64,000 bases of DNA from Lotus japonicus (Eukaryota > Streptophyta > Magnoliopsida > Fabales > Fabaceae): contig NC_080042.1 in the NCBI RefSeq assembly GCF_012489685.1, forward strand, positions 77,691,093-77,755,092, read 5' to 3'. Shown piece after piece: positions 1-12,412 of this stretch. Below the pieces are notes generated by a model, which was given only the letters and a program-made list of their open reading frames with translations, was not told where the DNA came from and did not search any database. A program made the position numbers and the translations under genes. The stretch's first letter is position 1. Every line of letters starts with the position of its first letter.

Positions 1-779
1 TCACGATTTCATATATTTATATAAACAATGAACAAATAGGACCCTAACATAACACCAACGATTTCACAATAATATTTGGTATACATTATTTTAGTGTAGA
101 CACTTAAAGTGAAATATAATATGATGCATAAGAAGAAAGTAATTGAAAGAAAAATGAATGTATATAAAAAATGTTGTTAGTGTTATTAATATCGTTAATT
201 TGTGAAGTGTGAAGTAGACAATCTTTTATTACTTGACTTGTAAAAGAATAAAGATTGATGTACATCCAAATGGTGGATACCACTAAACAGAGATCGAAAG
301 AGATGAGAGATAAATGATAAGTATAATATATGATGCGATGTAGTTGGAATAGAGAGAAAAAAAAAATGTCCAAATGTGTTTGCATTATTTAATGGTCTAT
401 GAATCATTGCTGCTTCTAAAAATCAAATATGGATCACCCTCTCACTGTATGGATAAACTCATTTTTTATGAGCTTTTCTCCCCTTAGACTTTCCCTCTAG
501 AAACAACTCGTTGACAATCTGGATTGGCATTACCATGAACTTTTATTGTTACAAGGCAGTTACAACTTACAATTTCAAAGGAAGGTGGCTCATGGCTGCA
601 TGATCACCGTGTGATCAGAACCGATTATGTGAGCATATAACAAACATCCTATTAAATTTTTGTATTTTGTTTTCATTATTGTAAATTTTGATAGATTTAG
701 AAAAAATGAGATTAACATTAGAAAATACATATGAAACCATGTTGTGTGCTCAAGTCAAGTAGCTGATGAATTGTCTTAA
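1..779. other. intergenic, AT-rich, 3' flank of RNase gene
   Basis: I see no gene here. The stretch lies downstream of the minus-strand RNase gene and its lower-numbered part is AT-rich with only short open frames without protein-like composition. The 600-779 part probably contains the 3' UTR of that gene (inference from position). Confidence 0.5.
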
Positions 780-1895
780 TTAAAACTTGGGGAATTGTAT
801 ATCTGAACCACATTTGCTCCTTGGAGAAACAGGGCACTCTATGAAATCTGATCCAGAAGTGTCCACACACATGTAAACTTGGTAAAGCTGGCTGTTACCA
901 CGTGAATCTCTGTTACACTCAATTCCTGGGGTGAACCCACTTCCCTCTTTTATAGCATCTTTAATGCTCTCTATGCTGTAAAATTCATCATCTGGTTGAA
1001 TCTCTGAAAATTCAAATTCATTGCCCTTAACTCGTCAGAAAAATTATTTTTGTTTATGTGCTTTTTAAAGAGTTGAGAAATCCCACATTGAATAGAGATA
1101 AGACTAAATAAGTCATTATAAATGGTAGTTAGATAAATGAAGTATTTGTTTGTGTACCTGCATTCTTGAGGATCTGAAGGAGGTTCACTTTCTCCTTCAG
1201 TTTGAGAGCGGCTTCAAAATACTCTCGCTGACCGAGCTCAGATTCCGCGCAGGTACCGTGTTTCTCCCACTCATGTGACCAGAACCTAATGCCATTGCTG
1301 CTGGGGCAGCTCAGGGATGGCCAACTCTTCTCCATGCTACTAATGAGTTCTGAGATCTGTATCAAATATATATAGCTCATTAATGTGTGTGTATAGTACA
1401 CAAATGCACTAAGATCATAACATGATTACACTAATTAAATTAATTTTAACAGAACATAGTTATGATTAGGTGCTAAGGTTGCTGCCATGCTACATGTTTT
1501 CGTTGGTTCTTTTTCAAAATTTTAAGTACCTCAGATTTATCAAAGGTGCTGTCAGGATCACAGTTTGAGGGCCATGAGCCATCATTGTAGTTAGGCCAGA
1601 GTCCATGAATGCCAAAATCTGCTGTAGGTTTTCCAGTTTTGGGATAACAGCAGCTTTGCTTGCTGTCACAATATGCTCCTGGCCACTGCATGATTCACAA
1701 TTCAAAGTGAATTAGAATCAGAATTAAATGAAAGTATGTATGCAGAGAAACATAAAACTTAAGTGAATCAACACAAGGAACAAAATGATTTACCTGCTGA
1801 ACAAAGTAGAAGAAATCAAAATCATCAGAAAGGCATTGAACTGATAGATATTGCAGTATCAAAAGCTTGGCCAAAAACGAAATGCTGAGTTTCAT
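780..1895 (-). CDS. S-like ribonuclease T2 (first of tandem pair)
   Basis: Secreted RNase T2-family enzyme that cleaves single-stranded RNA through a 2',3'-cyclic phosphate. Four exons: 1794-1895, 1530-1685, 1158-1356 and 780-1003; lengths 102/156/199/224 sum to 226 codons plus stop, with consistent phases and GT/AG borders. The N-terminal ~23 residues are hydrophobic (LLILQYLSVQCLS) and look like a signal peptide. Both catalytic blocks are present: CAS I (FGIHGLWPNY, about residue 66-75) and CAS II (HEWEKHGTC, about residue 112-120), each with its histidine. Paired cysteines typical of the family (SCCYP, SNC, KCGS) are kept. Ends in an ordinary stop after FPKF. A paralogue with identical exon lengths lies 2.7 kb away on the same strand. 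S-like rather than S-RNase is inferred from the motif spacing and the resemblance to RNase LE/RNS1-type proteins; members respond to phosphate starvation, wounding or senescence, which the sequence cannot show. Confidence 0.92.
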
Positions 1896-4623
1896 CTTTG
1901 ATGCTTCTGTTCTCCCTTAAAGAATTAAGTATATATGACTCACTTTGTAATTCACAAGGAAAGGGAACTAATCAATGAAACAGGTATAATGTGTGATATC
2001 CTGATATCCTTACAGGGATGAGAGTGATTTATAATGCAATGACATTGAACTTATATAAGGCGTGTGTCAATGGAATATGCCAATGGACCTTTATTATCCT
2101 CTTTTCAAATATTGTGATTGGTGAATGCTTGCATTATAAAAAGTTTACTCAAATTTTCAGGGGTCAACTAATTTATAAGTCACCTAACATACCCAATAAT
2201 CTCATATTTCGTATATAGGAATCTCTCAAGTCTCCTATTTTGTGTACATCAACAACGTGGCAAATTAAAGCTAGAGGATCATTATATCCCTTATCTTGTG
2301 GGAGAAGAACATGATTGGAACCTGACTAATAAATTTAAAATAGGAAGATTGAGGAAGCAATGTGAGGAGTGAAGTCTTACACGCTGGATTAGTTGCAATG
2401 TGGAAGACGTAAAGTCTAGTTTATAATGTTGTTATGTTTCATGGCAAGGGAAGTTATAAATTTGGTGGTTCTTGCGTGCAAGGAAGCCAATTTAATTTGA
2501 GGGCAACTTAATTTGATGCCGTGTGATCATGCACCAATTGGATTAAACAGAATATTGGACGGTGATTTTTAAGCTTAGCTTTGATTCTGTAATCTACAAA
2601 CTTCTTTTGGGTTGTCTAAATAACACAAAATTTGGATTAAATCATCTTAGTTCTATTTTGCTAAATTAACTTAGAAATAGAATTAAAATAATTTAACCAA
2701 ATTTTGTCTAGAGTTATTTTGATTCTTCTGTGCCCTTATTGCAATTTCTTCCTCTCCTGTACGTACGTATGTGGTTGCAAATTTGCAATTTTTATTTCAT
2801 TTTTGAAACAGATAGTTGCATGTCATGCTCAGTCGTGTCATGTGTTCACATTAATAGAGGTCACCAAGCATTGGTCGAGGAATACTCTTCTAGATTTAAA
2901 AGCTTTAACTAAAAACAAAATTATGAAAAGCATCATTGAGATCCTAATTAATTTGTGAATGGACCACAAATGTCATTTTAAAATGATATCCTATACGCGG
3001 TCTTTATCAATAAATGATTTTATGGGGTTTGAACTTATGTTATTATCTTTATAGGAGTCCAGCTTGCTTATCATTAAACTAGTAATTTTTTTTTGATATA
3101 TAGACTAACAGTTTATTGATGTTGACATGTTTAAATTAATAAGATTTACTATAATTCACACTCTTTTTTTTTGTTTGATTAGATGGAGATTGATCCTAGC
3201 TAATACATGGACAACAACCATGAAGCATATCCAAATGGATATTTCAATTAATTAGTGCTTCCACACATGTTTATATTTAGGTAACAACCATGAAGCTAGA
3301 AGGAATATTGTTTTGTTTACAAACCTTGGACAATATGGATCCAGGTCCATCGATCTAGAGGCAATGACGTGTGAGGATAGGGTATTTGGATGCTCATGAA
3401 GGTGGGAACAGGGAAAGCAAGAGCTCCAGTACTTTAATCCTGCCATGAATTAATTGAAATACGGACACTGGTAGTTGAGCAATGAGCATCAACCACGTTC
3501 CTCACTTGCATTGGCAGGTAATTAAGAACCCGAATTATAAGGTGTGAACGATCGAGGTGACTTACTTCCAACTATTATTAGATGGGGGAAATTTATAGAA
3601 ATATAACCATATAATTATATGAACATTCAGCTTGTTGCGCCACTTTTTAAATAGAATGTAGACATTTTTTTCTAGATAGGAAAATAGAAAAAAATTACAC
3701 TAAGCTAATAGTGTCTTCAATTCCACATGCTCCGTCACTTTGTCCATGTCTTCTGATTGCACCGACAATTAATCTTGCCTTCATCAGCCCCAGATGTATA
3801 TGGTTGTTAGAGGTATAGTTTTATGGGCTTGTATTCTGACCCAATTAAGTTTAATTGGACTTACACGAGTTGCATTAGAGGTCATGACACCTTGTTGGAC
3901 TTTAAGTTTAGGCCCACTACACCATATGCACGCCCTATTGAATCTTTTGATAAATTTCTCATTTGTGAGAGTACAGGTTTGTTAGAATTCTTTTCTCTAA
4001 GAACCTTAAAGAGAATTATGAAGTGTTAGACAATTTTATCCTCTCATCCCTCGAAAATTACTAAGAGATCCTTCTCTTATGATTTCTCTACACTCTAGAC
4101 TTACCACTCTACATTAGATTGGTGGCTTCTACTTCAAGCAAGTTAGACCCACAATGGTTCATCAAGATTCATGCTTGGATGAACATGTATCTCCATTAAA
4201 AACATTTTCATACAACTATTTTGTTCTTCTTTACATTAATTTAAACATTTTTTTTGGTTCCACATTAATTTAAACATTTAAAAGTAGAGGATGCACTTAC
4301 CTCATTTTTTCATAAATATTCTTTTTTGGTCTTTTTTCATCCATGATTTGAAAAGATAAAATCACCCATTTTTAGTACTTTTATATTTGCAGCTTGAAAG
4401 TATAAACAACACCCATTACCATTGGTTTTCAATTGCATATAATAACTCAACTTGGAAAATACAATACTATCTAGTACCTACTGTTAGCCAGAATAAACTT
4501 TTCATTGAATAATAAAAAGCCCAGGCACAGTTGATCACTATAAGATACCAAAAGGACAACATGTAAGCAAATGAAATTGCAGATAAGGCTATCTTACAAA
4601 CTTCTTCTACTCAATCCTAGAAA
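1896..4623. other. intergenic between the two RNase genes
   Basis: About 2.7 kb holding the promoter of the first RNase gene (TATA-like TTATATAAGG at about 2051-2060, minus sense) and the 3' flank of the second. Apart from a degenerate SINE-like segment near 3000-3095 I see no gene; open frames such as 3794-4029 have no recognisable composition. Confidence 0.5.
3000..3095 (-). repeat. degenerate tRNA-derived SINE-like segment (family 2)
   Basis: Read on the minus strand it shows an A-box-like TTAATGATAAGCA followed about 40 nt later by a B-box-like GTTCAAACCCC, then CATTTATTG. The segment at 51001-51090 shares the same order of blocks, so the two look like copies of one old tRNA-derived family. 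No clean target duplication seen. Confidence 0.35.
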
Positions 4624-6305
4624 TCAAAAAGTTGGGAATTCAATGCTGGATCCACATTTGCCATGGGGGAACACAGGGCACTCAATGAAGTCAGAACCAG
4701 AAGTGTCCACACACAAGTAAACTTGATATAGCTGGCTGTTACCAGATGAGTCCACATTGCACTCAATGTATGGAGTAAACCCAGTTCCATCCTTTATAGC
4801 TCCTTTGATGCTGCTCAAGCTGTAGAATTGCCCATCTGGTTGTATTCCTGAAAAACACAAAAAAAACATGGTTGTCAATATTTTAGAAATTATTGTACGA
4901 TTGATTCTAAAGTCTACATCAATTCTAATAAAAAGATTTTGTGAAGATTTTAGAATTAATTAACGGGTAATAGAAGTTAGATTCAAATATGTACCTGCAC
5001 TTGTAAGAGATTGGAGGAGGTTGGCTTTCTGTTTGAGGCTGAGACCAGCTGCAAAATAAGCATGTTGGTTAAGGTTTGACTCTGAGCAAGTGCCATGTTT
5101 TTCCCATTCATGAGTCCAGAATTGAATCCCATTGCCACTTGGGCATGCTAGTGTGGGCCATTCCCTTTGCAAACTGCTTGTGAGATCAGATATCTGACAT
5201 CATATACAAGACAAATTAGTGGCAAACCATCATATAAACAGAATACTTTGTAGGATTGAAGTATATTCTATTTAGATATTGAGATAGTGATTTGAGGTTG
5301 AAAAGAAGTATTTTTATTCAAGCTTTTTCCAACGTAGCAGTTATGGCACGAATATTTAATTAAGAAGTTGACAACAAACTGGAAAAGTTTCCACCAGTGG
5401 TTTCATGTTTAGAAATCCTAACTCTATGAAAATAGAAACTTATCCAAATATGTGGGTAGAAAAATTATGAGTGTGATTGGTTTCACGTTAGCTAATCCTA
5501 GAATCAATTCTGGTTGAGCAAAATCAATTTTTGATGAAAACATTGAGAGTCATTTTTTAGGTGACATTCATATCCAAAATCAATTCTAGTAGAAAACCAA
5601 AAGAGTAGCTTTTCTTCAAACATAATCAATTGTAAAGTTTTACAACTGAATTACAAATTACGTAACAAAAACCAGTCATATATGTATCAAAACATAAATT
5701 ACTTAACTTTCAACTTATATTTACAATAATCAATTTTAACAAAATCAATTATCACAAATGCGTATTCAAACACGCAATAAGCTGACATCGTGTGAGGGAA
5801 CAAAAAGACAAAAACATTTCATGATTTGTAAATAGGATACCATGATCAAATGGGATCCAAAAAAGCCTAGTTCTCTTGGTCCATAAAAAAATGACAACTT
5901 TGCAGACTATACATTATCAAATAAAAAATTCAAATGATGAGGAAAGAAGTACCTGAGATTGCTTGAAAGGGTTACTAGAATCACAGTTAGATGGGTATGA
6001 TCCAGTGTTGTAATTAGGCCACAGACCATGAATGCCAAAATCTGCATCAGGCTTCCCAGTTGTTGGGTAGCAGCAACTCTTGTCTGTGTCACAGTATGAT
6101 CCTGGCCACTGCAAATGCACAATCACAAACATCAATTCAATAAAGTGATTCTGTACTCATAATTCAAAAACAAATGACCTTTCAATGAGTTTTTTTGCAT
6201 TACCTGCTGAACAAAGTAGAAGAAATCAAAATCCTGTGCAACACAGAGAACTGAGAAATTCACTAGTAGCAGAAGCTTAATCAAATTGGACCCCTTAGAC
6301 TCCAT
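4624..6305 (-). CDS. S-like ribonuclease T2 (second of tandem pair)
   Basis: Paralogue of the RNase gene at 780-1895. Exons: 6204-6305, 5953-6108, 4995-5193 and 4624-4847; again 102/156/199/224 nt, 226 codons plus stop. N-terminal hydrophobic stretch (LIKLLLLVNFSVLCVA) fits a signal peptide, so the enzyme is probably extracellular or vacuolar. CAS I FGIHGLWPNY and CAS II HEWEKHGTC are intact, each with its catalytic histidine. The C-terminal exon (NSQLYQVYLCVDTSGSDFIE) is nearly identical to that of the first copy, while the N-terminus and middle have diverged. Intron 2 is long and contains a MITE-like insertion (about 5473-5778). A TATA motif lies about 95 bp upstream of the ATG. Identical exon sizes show the pair arose by tandem duplication. 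Confidence 0.92.
5473..5778. repeat. MITE-like insertion in RNase intron 2
   Basis: AT-rich ~300 bp segment with repeated AATCAATT blocks and roughly inverted ends (GTGTGATTGGTTTCACG at the left, reverse complement GCGTGTTTGAATACGC at the right). A related short segment occurs at about 47148-47240 (GTGTTTGGATTAAC, then AATCAATTCTG). Class is uncertain; no clear target duplication found. Confidence 0.4.
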
Positions 6306-7393
6306 GTCTTTCCTCTCTCTTTTTTGTTCTCAATGTGATTTCTATGGTTTGAAGTGGATGGCACAATTATGGAAATGCCTTGATGGAATTGGTGAATTTA
6401 TAGGCAGAAATTGAAAGTGACAAACTGAAAGGAAGAGTATCGTAACAGTATATGCTTGGCCTTCTTATCAGCCTATAATGTGGTTTACGTGTGTAAATGC
6501 TGCGAAATGATTGCAACATGTCGGCACTCAATTTATTAAATGTCACACCGTTTTATTTTTTTTCCTTAATTGAAAGCATGGTTCATGAACTTTATTTTAT
6601 AGAAGACAAATGACTTTTCCACGTTACAAGATTGGTTAGTTAACGACTCTTTCCCCAGAATATCAATAATCAATAACTATGATCCTGCATTTAAAACATA
6701 CAGAAAAAAAAATCAAAACATGGCATTGTTAATTGTCTTTGTTAAAGAAAAAGAAGATGAAAGAGTCAGATTTATGATTATTTTTTTAAAAAAAAATTAC
6801 TACAAAGAAACGGTTTATGTTGCATAATGTTATTATCAGTATACTAGTATCATTATCTGATTGTGCGTGTCTTCTTTTCTTCAGCGCTTTCATATTGGGA
6901 CCAACAAGGTTGGTACAATCTAGCGTTCAAATCAGAATTTGTTTATACTACGTAGGTCACTGGTGTTTGGAATTATGGTAAATGCCAAGAGTGGAGGAAA
7001 TGAAAAAATGTTTAATGCTTTTATGTTTCCATTTGAGTATTTCTGCTTCATTTTTTTTTCTGATAAAATGGTGTTCACATGGATATTTAATGCTATCAGA
7101 AAGTCTTTGTTTACACACTTGTTAAAAATAGAGGATTCCTCAATTATAGGCCACATGGAGAGTATTTCACACTGGTTCGGCATACATACGGGAGAAAACA
7201 ATGCCAGCAACATAATAATTGGCACTATTTTTCAGTTCACCAATTTTGTCCCTCTAAATAGTATGAACCTACTATATGTTAATGGGAGTAGGATAAAACT
7301 AAATTACACATCCTTATCCTTCAAATCTAATTGGTTGACTATGCAAAAAAAAATTACCTTGTTAGTGAATAGAAATTGCTCTTATAGAAAAAA
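6306..7393. other. intergenic, promoter side of RNase 2
   Basis: Upstream region of the second RNase gene up to the Helitron end. Long open frames around 6932-7397 exist on both strands but have no recognisable protein composition; I see no gene. Confidence 0.5.
6397..6404 (-). promoter_or_regulatory. TATA box of second RNase gene
   Basis: CCTATAAA on the minus strand, about 95 bp upstream of the ATG at 6305; spacing fits a plant core promoter with a short leader. Confidence 0.5.
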
Positions 7394-7411
7394 CTAGGAT
7401 AGTAGCCCGTT

Positions 7412-7428
7412 TCCGTGCTATGCACGGA
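7412..7428 (-). other. Helitron 3'-terminal hairpin
   Basis: Perfect 7 bp inverted repeat with a 3 nt loop, located 17 nt inside the CTAG terminus. It is the presumed rolling-circle termination hairpin. Confidence 0.65.
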
Positions 7429-8201
7429 CGAGCGATTCTACGATTTAATATAATTAATTCTTCAATTATTAAGATGAACAAATTAATTTACATATCAATA
7501 ATTTATAATCTTTTCAATTATATACCGTAGTTGTCTAAATGACCCACATGAAAGTTTGGTTAAATAACTCATGGTCCCGGCGAACCAATCACATTTAAGA
7601 TAAGTGGAATATAATTTTCATATTTTATTTATATATTTATAAATAATTTTATTGATTCATTAGGATGAGGTTAAAATCAACAAAATTTATCATCATCTTT
7701 TTCAATACATAGGTGACAATAAACCGATTATTAACTTTAATAGATATAAAACATCTGTATTTTGCATTTTTTTCACATTTTAAATATAATTATAATACCA
7801 TAACAATGTTACAATATTCAATTTATTAGAAATGTACAATGATAAAATGATAAGTCAAAAAGATATGATCTCCTTTTTTTCCAAGACTTAACAAAAAAAA
7901 AGTATGATCAGATCTTTAATTATCCAACAACGCCTATAAACTGGAAAAAAACCTACTTGATTTATTTTATTAAAATATTACCTGTATTTAAAATAATTAA
8001 TAGCTATGCACCTTTCTTCATGTCAATTTTGAATATAACTTTGCATATTTATAATTCTAAGAATTAGTACAAATATATTTAATTTTTAGCAAAACTATTT
8101 AATTTTAGAAAATTGTAAAAGCTTAGTTGGCAAAGAAAGTAGACAACCTTCTTAGAAAAGATGACAATTGACAAATCAATATAAACAAAGGACAACGATT
8201 G

Positions 8202-8330
8202 GGGGGAGGGTAGCTCACTTGGTGAACTAAGGAAAATGCAAGGATTGCAAGGTGAAGGGTCTTGGTTCAAAGCCCAAGCAAAAGAACTAATTTACTAACA
8301 ATTAACAACTAACATTTGTCTATAAAAAAA
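8202..8330 (+). mobile_element. SINE nested in Helitron, with 17 bp target duplication
   Basis: tRNA-derived SINE: A-box-like TAGCTCACTTGGTG near the head, B-box-like GGTTCAAAGCC about 50 nt on, and a tail ending CTATAAAAAAA. It is flanked by ACAAAGGACAACGATTG at 8185-8201 and ACAAAGGACAACAATTG at 8331-8347, a 17 bp duplication with one mismatch. The tail and promoter boxes match the minus-strand copy at 61197-61337, so they are one family. It is younger than the Helitron that hosts it. Confidence 0.8.
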
Positions 8331-9075
8331 ACAAAGGACAACAATTGATTTGTGATCCCATAAATGAAAGCTCTATGAACTTGGTAGCAGAGCCAGTCTT
8401 GTGAACAAAGAAAGCGGGGAATTTTGATGAGAAAGTTAACCAAAGTAGTTAACAAAGAAACTGAATGAGAAGTGGTTTTCAGCGGGAAGACTTTATCCTA
8501 ATCATTCAGTGTGACACATATATATGGGCTTTCCCTTCTTAGAAAGTAAATGATAAAGTCTTGTTAGTAAAAAAAGATGTATGAAAGAGAAGGATCACAA
8601 AATCCATGAAAGGCAGTAATATATAGAAAAGGAATCAAGTATTCTTACTTGTGTGTGGCCTAAATGAGAAGAAACTTATTTGTTGGCATCTGAATTTGTT
8701 GATTCAATAATTGAATAAAAGGAAGAAAATAATACAAGTCTATTCATATGACCATCAAAATAAGGCTTAAATATACTTTATTCATTCTTATAAGCATATT
8801 GTTGGAAAAGGACAAATGAAGCATTCACAATGAATACAAACACAATAACTTATATTGATAATAGGGTTACTTAAACTACAATTCTGCACATCACAGTTCT
8901 CAAGAGGTTACAAAATAGCAAATACATATCACGTTCACCAAACTACATGCAGTTCTAACATAGGACATGTAGCATCACACTTAATTAAATACAATACTTA
9001 GTTCAATGGCCCCATAGATTTACAAAAAAGGGACAACATAATGCTAACACATAACACCCAGGTACATTGAATTCT

Positions 9076-9860
9076 TCATTCAGAGTAAGCAATATCCACC
9101 ATCCAGTAATGAACCTCTAGAAGCCAGCAGGTTGAAATTTCATGTTTTTCCTGGACCTTGAACTCAGCAACTGGTACAAAACGACCCTCACAGTCAGACC
9201 CCCCATCAGCTATCTTAATTTCCTTCAAGCGATTAATTTCACCTAACAATCCATCATCAGCATTGGCAAAGTCATGACCAGTGATTTCTACCTTCTCCAC
9301 CACCTTTGTTTCAACCTTTCTTAGCTTGCTATCTGCATCTTCATAAAACTCACTACCAGACACTTTCAATTTTCTTTTCACCAAATTTGCAAGAGCACCT
9401 TCATTGATACTTTTTCCATATCCAGCAACATGGGCAGCATGTTCTCCCTCACCATCTGTCACCTAAGAGTTCTTCTAAAGTTAGAACATGCTACCTAAGA
9501 TGTCACCTATGTTATAAAAATTGACTGTTTAAGGATGCATAATATATATATACCAGTTCTAACTCATACATGATACCTAACAAAATAAAAACATAAACAC
9601 TACATCTATGTCCTGTAACAAAAAAAAAACTAATAAGGTTAATAGTTGTGTACTTGTATCCAGATTATATCACAAAATACATACAAAAATTACCATAATC
9701 GATGTAGTACTCGCTGCCTCAGAAAAGAAAAGTGAAATGATCTCAGTATCAGCACAAATTCGAAGAACCTCATAGCAAGGAAACCCCTTAATTGTAATAC
9801 CAGGAATCTTAGAAACTTTGAACAACAATTCTTTTCCAATAATTTTTTCCTCAACCTCCA
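9076..9860 (-). pseudogene. RPA70-like (replication protein A large subunit) C-terminal remnant
   Basis: Two same-strand coding segments join with matched phase: one from about 9860 to 9694 (donor ATG|GTAATT) and one 9462-9076 (acceptor TTAG|GTGACA). The first reads ...IIGKELLFKVSKIPG then YEVLRICADTEIISLF, the arrangement seen in the C-terminal OB-fold of plant RPA1-like proteins. The second is a charged ~128-residue tail ending at a TGA. N-terminal and central OB-folds were not found, although weak traces (LDEAKS...) occur on the same strand near 11100. It lies inside the Helitron, where captured or resident RPA genes are common. I call it a remnant because no complete upstream exons are visible; a short expressed gene is not excluded. 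Confidence 0.5.
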
Positions 9861-11394
9861 GCAGGTAATCAACATCAACAACAGAATGCATCAAGGAAAA
9901 AATAATTGAGGAAGGAATCAAGTAATCAAACTAATCCAATATAAATTAATAAATCATTATACTATATCAACAAAGGCTTGGCAATACTCACATCCAAAGG
10001 ACAGACCAGATCCAGGGGTGACAAACTAATGAAAATATATAGTTATATTGCTTCAACTGCAGATTTGCCTAAGCACGTGATTCCAATTAGTATACAGGTA
10101 TGTCATGAAAACATATTTGATGGGTGTTTTCAAAGAAATTGCAATTTTTTGTGCAGTGGCAGCCTTAAAATTATGATAAGATGCTATGCTTTATCCTTTT
10201 ACTGCAATAAAGCAAATTCACTAACCAATAACCTGAATAGGAAGCAAAATACTATAATCAACTTATGAAAACAAACATAATAACCTATTTTGCAATTTTT
10301 TTCAATTTCAAATATCAGGTTTTACTATACAATAATTTTTGAGACCATAACTTCCAAAACTGGACAGAAAACCTCAAGATCACCCTTTAAAACCAATGAA
10401 AGCAATATAACCAAAGAAGACATATAGAAAAAACCTACCTGGAAGCAAGCACATAGCACTTCTTCAAGAAAAGAAATAACCTATGAACGATCAAGACAAG
10501 ATTAATAGCATATGGTTTGCCAGGATCAACAACAGGAAACATCTTTGCTTGGGCATAAGCTACAAAGGGGATGGAAAAGACCAGCAGTAAAAGCCATAAG
10601 TAACAACAATCAACAATTCTCTATACGAAAGGGGAGATAAGCAAAAGAAAATTGCATTGAGCAAGAACACCAAGAAGAACAGAAGAGAGCAGTATTTATA
10701 GACAAGTGCAAGTGAGAAACATTTGAGCATTTCAAAAAATAAATTAAATTACATTAAATTGAATTGAGTTTCAGCAGTAAACCTGCTTCACAGCTATGCA
10801 TACCAAACCTCTGTTACTGACCTGACATGGCTTCTGATACACATCTACCATCCTCCTTCAGACAGCACATTCTGCACATATCAAAATCCTTCATCAACAG
10901 TTCTATTCTCCTCCTTCAATTACAACCTATCTGACAATGACTTGAAGAAACTTAGGTCAGGGTGACGAAATTTTCCCTAAATCGTGTTCAACAGGAAAAC
11001 CTAAAATTTCGACTTCCTACTTCAACCAAACTTACAATGATCCTTCCTTCTACAACTACACCTAACCCAAACAACTACTGCATGACACAGGCTGTCTGCA
11101 AGAATGACGATGGCTATGGACACACTCTTTGCCTCATCCAGAAACACGCTACAGGGACAGGGGCTGCAGGGGTGACGTATACCCACGAAATCAAACCATG
11201 GTGAACACACTCTATCACGACGTTCTGTATATCAGAAAATTAGAGCAGCTTGAGTGGAATAAAGATGAAAAAAGTCTCACAAAGGAAGGGCCATGATTAA
11301 ATAGATCGCATGGAGAGAGAATCAAATGGACGGCCAAGATTGAAAGTTCTTTTAGGAATAGTGATTTCTTGAGTCTCTTTTAAAGTGTAGTAGA

Positions 11395-12412
11395 TGTGTT
11401 AAAAATAATAAAGAAGTATGTTATTAACATTTTTCATTGCAGCTTTGCTGCCTTTTTATGTTCATTTCTAAGCTTTAATTGCCTCAAATACACACCTCCA
11501 ACATGAATGATTGCCTCAAATACACACCTCCACTTCCTCTTCAACACCGTCCTCATCTCATGAATGATAACCTCAAATGAGAAGAAAGTAGAGAGTGAGT
11601 GGTGGAAAAGGGGAAAGAAAAAAACTAGCAGAAAGAGATCGATCGGGAGAAAAGGAGAAGGCAAAAAGGTGTGCATGGAAAGCTGAGTGGGTGAGAGTGG
11701 TGGCCACATGAGATAATTATTTTAATGTGTCTAAGGTGAGGTGACTCACTATTTACCACTTCATCACTTAACAAAACTCTCTTAAATTGAGGGACTAAAA
11801 CACCTAAATTTAAAATAATGAGGAATCAAAACCATAAAAAAATAGTACTGAATAGTGTGTAAGGAGCTAATTTTTCCACAAAATAATGTGTGCAGCACAG
11901 TAGATTTTTCCCTAAGAGCAATCCATAATTGGTTAATCTGTAAGATAATATAAGTAAACAAGAAGTCTATGCAGAGGACACAACATCTAGTATCTACTAC
12001 AGTCACAATATCTTGTATTCCCTACTGCTTAAATTCCAGAGCTATCTGCATATATCTAGTATCTACAGTCACAATGTAAAATATACAAATTTTATTTACA
12101 AAAATGAACTTTAAATGTCAACAATACCAGCAATACGGGTAGGTTATATTACCTAAGAATGAACCTGAACCTTCCAAGGCAATAATTGATACCAACATGT
12201 ATGCAAACTCTCTGTTATAATTATTTGAATTTGCTAATCATGATGATGATCCATTGATTCCATTCCCTAATTTACATGAACAAACCTTTCTTCTTCCTGG
12301 CTGCATACAGAGGCTATTCCTTCCAAGCACAAATATAACTTAATTCCGTGGCAATAAAGGGATCAAGTTTTTAGAATCTGTGAGAAAGTTGAATATTGAT
12401 TAAAAAACTCCA
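11395..12412. other. intergenic, 3' flank of PPR gene
   Basis: No gene seen. The 11720-12412 part probably includes the 3' UTR of the minus-strand PPR gene. Repeats of TACACACCTCCA occur at about 11489-11532. Confidence 0.45.

Larger units (their letters stand above)
7394..11394 (-). mobile_element. Helitron (4.0 kb, non-autonomous, carries RPA-like remnant)
   Basis: On the minus strand the element starts at 11394 with TCTACTACACTTTAAAAGAG and ends at 7394 with a 7 bp stem hairpin (TCCGTGC-ATA-GCACGGA) followed 17 nt later by CTAG. The base before the 5' end is A and the base after CTAG is T, so it sits between A and T with no target duplication. These are the structural hallmarks of Helitrons: 5' TC, 3' hairpin plus CTRR, A^T insertion. 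Inside are an RPA70-like gene remnant (9076-9860, same strand) and a nested SINE (8202-8330). Plant Helitrons are known to carry RPA-like genes. I see no Rep/helicase ORF, so it is non-autonomous. The assignment of both ends as one element is inference from orientation, termini and content. Confidence 0.75.

Noticed and set aside
8202..8330. Functional tRNA gene suggested by A- and B-box-like motifs
   Set aside because: No cloverleaf can be formed, and the A-rich tail and flanking duplication identify it as a SINE.
10962..11204. Plus-strand 80-codon frame inside the Helitron
   Set aside because: Opposite to the Helitron cargo strand, Thr/Asn-rich and unrecognised; no gene-like context.
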